Positions 44,506-46,043 of a DNA stretch of 46,043 nt are shown in pieces (positions within the stretch are counted from its first letter, which is position 1; the number at the start of each line of letters is the position of its first letter). The notes beneath the pieces were generated by a model. That model was not told the DNA's origin. It did not search any database and saw nothing but the letters and a program-made list of their open reading frames with translations. Source of the DNA: Caldilineaceae bacterium SB0664_bin_27 (GTDB taxonomy: Bacteria; Chloroflexota; Anaerolineae; Caldilineales; Caldilineaceae); contig VXRG01000035.1 of assembly GCA_009838625.1 (NCBI GenBank), forward strand, positions 1 through 46,043, written 5' to 3'. The position numbers and the translations under genes are program-made.

Positions 44506-45273
44506 CTACTGCGCCGTATACCCCCCATCCACCGGCCACACGCTCGCAGTCACAAACGAAGCGTCGTCTGAAGCCAGAAACGCCACCACCGCCGCAATCT
44601 CCTCCGGCTGCCCCATCCGCCCCATCGGGTGCAGCCGCTTCATCTCCGCATGCACCTCCGGGTTGCCGACAACGTTCTCGGTGAGCGGCGAGTAGACGAA
44701 CCCGGGCGCAACCGCGTTTATCCGCACACCCTCCACCGCAAAGCGCACACCCATCTCCTTGGTCATCTGCGCCACGGCCCCCTTGCTGTGCGGGTAGGCC
44801 GTGAAGCCGTCCGAAAATGGCAGCGAAGTCGGGTAGCCGACCATACTCATCACAGAGACCAGGTTTACGATCGAGCCGCGCCCCGCCGGCCGCATCACCT
44901 CCAACGCCGCGTACGACATCAGGAACACGCCCTTGGCATTCACCTCCATCACCGCGTCCCAACGCGCTTCAAAGTCGGCCTCTGGCGGCAGCGTGCGCGG
45001 CGTGATCCCCGCCGAGTTGACGAGACAGTCGAGCCTGCCGCCAAGGGAGAGCGCCTTCGCCGCGCTCGACTCTGCGTCCGCCCGTTTCGTTACATCGCAG
45101 AGAACCGTATGCAGCCTGCCTTGGGAGTCTTCTGCGCCCAGCCTCTCCAGCCCGGCGCCGTCGATGTCGCACGCCACGACGACTGCGCCCTCTTCCAGAA
45201 AACGCTCTGTGCAGGCCCGCCCGATCCCGGACGCCGCTCCTGTGATGATCGCAACTTTGTCCGTAAGGGTCAT
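44506..45273 (-). CDS. Short-chain dehydrogenase/reductase (SDR)
   Basis: This classical SDR of 255 residues has the cofactor loop TGAASGIG (11-18), an Asp at residue 37 (CDIDG) that points to NAD(H), the N-S-A-G motif (86-89), and catalytic Y160-x3-K164 (YPHSKG) with a likely Ser in VSVMS (~143). An insertion (PTSLPFSDG) between Ser and Tyr lengthens the usual gap. The C-terminal VDGGYTAQ is the common SDR ending. Substrate unknown; members oxidise sugars, polyols, steroids or 3-oxoacyl groups. It stands alone on the minus strand, with the PPK2 gene upstream and a tandem repeat in the gap. Confidence 0.9.
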   Translation of the reverse strand: MTLTDKVAIITGAASGIGRACTERFLEEGAVVVACDIDGAGLERLGAEDSQGRLHTVLCDVTKRADAESSAAKALSLGGRLDCLVNSAGITPRTLPPEADFEARWDAVMEVNAKGVFLMSYAALEVMRPAGRGSIVNLVSVMSMVGYPTSLPFSDGFTAYPHSKGAVAQMTKEMGVRFAVEGVRINAVAPGFVYSPLTENVVGNPEVHAEMKRLHPMGRMGQPEEIAAVVAFLASDDASFVTASVWPVDGGYTAQ

Positions 45274-45333
45274 CAGATTTACAGAGACTGAGAAACTCGT
45301 ACGCTTGCGAAGCCCCGCGGATAGGTCAATGCC

Positions 45334-45378
45334 CGTTCAGCCGCCACTGTCGTTCAGCCTACTCTGTCGTTCAGCCTA
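45334..45378. repeat. 17-bp tandem repeat, about 2.6 copies
   Basis: CGTTCAGCC recurs at 45334, 45351 and 45368, exactly 17 bases apart. The longer unit CTGTCGTTCAGCCTA is perfect at 45347-45361 and 45364-45378. The last copy covers the stop codon and final codons of the PPK2 gene, so the array arose by duplication of its 3' end. Confidence 0.75.
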
Positions 45379-45961
45379 ACGCGGCCTCAATGCTCTGGTT
45401 CACCGTCTCCAGTACCTTGATGCGGGCAAATCGTTTCTGTTCGGCAGCCACGATCGTCCACGGCGCCATCACCGTATCCGTCCTCTCCACCATCTCCACG
45501 ATCGCCTCATTGTACGCCTGGCGTTTCTTCCGGTTGCGCCAGTCCTCGTCGGTGAGCTTCCACTGGCGCAGAGGGTCCTCTGCCCGGCTTTCGAAGCGCC
45601 GCTTCTGTTCCTTCGAAGAGATGTGAAGAAAAAACTTGATCAGGATCATGCCGTCGGAAACAAGGAGCGATTCCCAGTGCCGGATCTCCTCATACGCCCG
45701 CCGCCAGTCCGGTACGTTGGCAAAACCCTCCACGCGTTCCACCAGAACGCGCCCATACCAGGTGCGGTCGAAAATGCACATGCCACCCTTGCCGGGAACC
45801 GCCGGCCAGAAGCGCCAGAGAAAATGATGCCTCTTCTCTCGATCGTTTGGCGCCTGGTACTGGAAAACCGAGAAGTGGCGCGGATCCAATGGCGCCGTCA
45901 GCCGCCGGATGCAGCCGCCCTTCCCCGCCGCGTCCCAGCCCTCGAAAAGTATCAGGAGGGG
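45371..45961 (-). CDS. Polyphosphate kinase 2 family protein, 5' end missing
   Basis: The visible 196 residues belong to PPK2. They start with the phosphate-binding loop LFEGWDAAGKGG (codons from 45949 to about 45914), then the Walker B-like FDRTWYGRVLVERVEGF and the lid region ending in KKRQAYNEA. The frame is open through the TTG at 45889 up to 45961, where adapter-derived sequence brings in stop codons, so the gene is cut by the contig end and is not naturally truncated. PPK2 enzymes phosphorylate ADP/GDP, AMP or both with polyphosphate. The sequence resembles the second domain of class II AMP-type enzymes. About 50-70 N-terminal residues or a whole first domain are missing. Confidence 0.9.
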   Translation of the reverse strand, partial: PLLILFEGWDAAGKGGCIRRLTAPLDPRHFSVFQYQAPNDREKRHHFLWRFWPAVPGKGGMCIFDRTWYGRVLVERVEGFANVPDWRRAYEEIRHWESLLVSDGMILIKFFLHISSKEQKRRFESRAEDPLRQWKLTDEDWRNRKKRQAYNEAIVEMVERTDTVMAPWTIVAAEQKRFARIKVLETVNQSIEAALG

Positions 45962-45963
45962 AG

Positions 45964-46043
45964 ATGTCTATTATACAAAACTGACGCAGCCGACGAATAG
46001 ATAGGTGTTGAAGTCGGTGGTCGCCGTATGATTAAAAAAAAAT
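45964..46043. other. Illumina Nextera adapter remnant (not genomic)
   Basis: Positions 45964-45982 match the 19-base Tn5 mosaic end (reverse complement) at 15 bases. 45983-45996 match the adapter part GACGCTGCCGACGA at 13 of 14. 45997-46004 (ATAGATAG) is one base from the reverse complement of the S502 i5 index, and 46005-46033 match the i5 flow-cell end at 25 of 29. A run of nine A ends the window, as in read-through reads. Translation of the plus frame gives LLYKTDAADE, a near copy of the LLYTSDAADE peptide known from adapter-contaminated entries. Confidence 0.95.

Noticed and set aside
45623..46000. 125-codon plus-strand frame ending KTDAADE
   Set aside because: Antisense to PPK2 and its end is translated Nextera adapter.
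1..46043. CRISPR arrays, prophage, insertion sequences, restriction or other defence loci
   Set aside because: No regularly spaced repeats, transposase, integrase, terminal inverted repeats or nuclease-methylase pair was seen. The short tandem repeats found are of two or three copies only.

Overview
GC-rich bacterial sequence that appears to be a whole contig. About 33 protein genes are packed closely on both strands, and I see no rRNA, tRNA, CRISPR array, insertion sequence or phage gene. The gene mix suggests an uncultured Chloroflexota bacterium of the Caldilineae/Anaerolineae type: a lipoprotein solute-binding protein with an Ala/Glu/Ser-rich linker, many Gfo/Idh/MocA oxidoreductases, a phytanoyl-CoA-type dioxygenase, a GH63/MGH1-like glucosidase, CoxL-type molybdenum hydroxylase genes, and VanW and GT39-like membrane proteins. 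That assignment is an inference from gene content, not from a marker gene. The last ~80 bases are not genomic. They are an error-rich copy of an Illumina Nextera i5 adapter, so the PPK2 gene at the right edge is cut by the end of the assembly.

Layout. (1) 211-7971, plus strand: a perfect-consensus promoter, a cytoplasmic sialidase-fold (Asp-box) protein, then a complete oligopeptide-type ABC importer in the order permease, permease, ATPase, ATPase, lipoprotein binding protein. A strong hairpin follows, then a class IV aminotransferase at 8136. (2) 9090-14667, minus strand: an oxidoreductase, a large glucosidase, a fumarylacetoacetate-hydrolase-family enzyme and a methyltransferase. (3) 14934-21086, plus strand, divergent from (2): three tandem, closely related Gfo/Idh/MocA oxidoreductases, a fourth more distant one, a 2-oxoglutarate/Fe(II) dioxygenase and an isochorismatase-like hydrolase. 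Regions 1-3 read as a catabolic island for an imported sugar-containing compound; the substrate cannot be read from sequence. (4) 21141-32813, plus strand: a DinG-type exonuclease-helicase, then six GT4-like glycosyltransferases and a lipid-linked oligosaccharide flippase, that is, a surface-glycan locus. (5) 32837-39165, minus strand: methionyl-tRNA synthetase, a polytopic GT39-like protein, a VanW/G5 protein and type III pantothenate kinase, under a good promoter at 39219-39248. (6) 39497-44450, plus strand: a YesL-like membrane protein, a two-gene molybdenum hydroxylase (FAD subunit; fused 2Fe-2S/molybdopterin subunit), and a short zinc-finger antitoxin preceded by a toxin remnant. (7) 44506-45961, minus strand: an SDR dehydrogenase and the partial PPK2.

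The observations most worth following are these. The fused molybdenum hydroxylase has lost all four cysteines of its plant-ferredoxin [2Fe-2S] site but keeps the second cluster exactly. The three tandem oxidoreductases are almost the same protein but differ widely at silent positions. The DinG-like helicase lacks a proper fourth Fe-S cysteine. An orphan YgiT-type antitoxin overlaps a decayed DUF4258-like toxin. Short tandem duplications of 13, 19 and 17 bp lie at three gene junctions.
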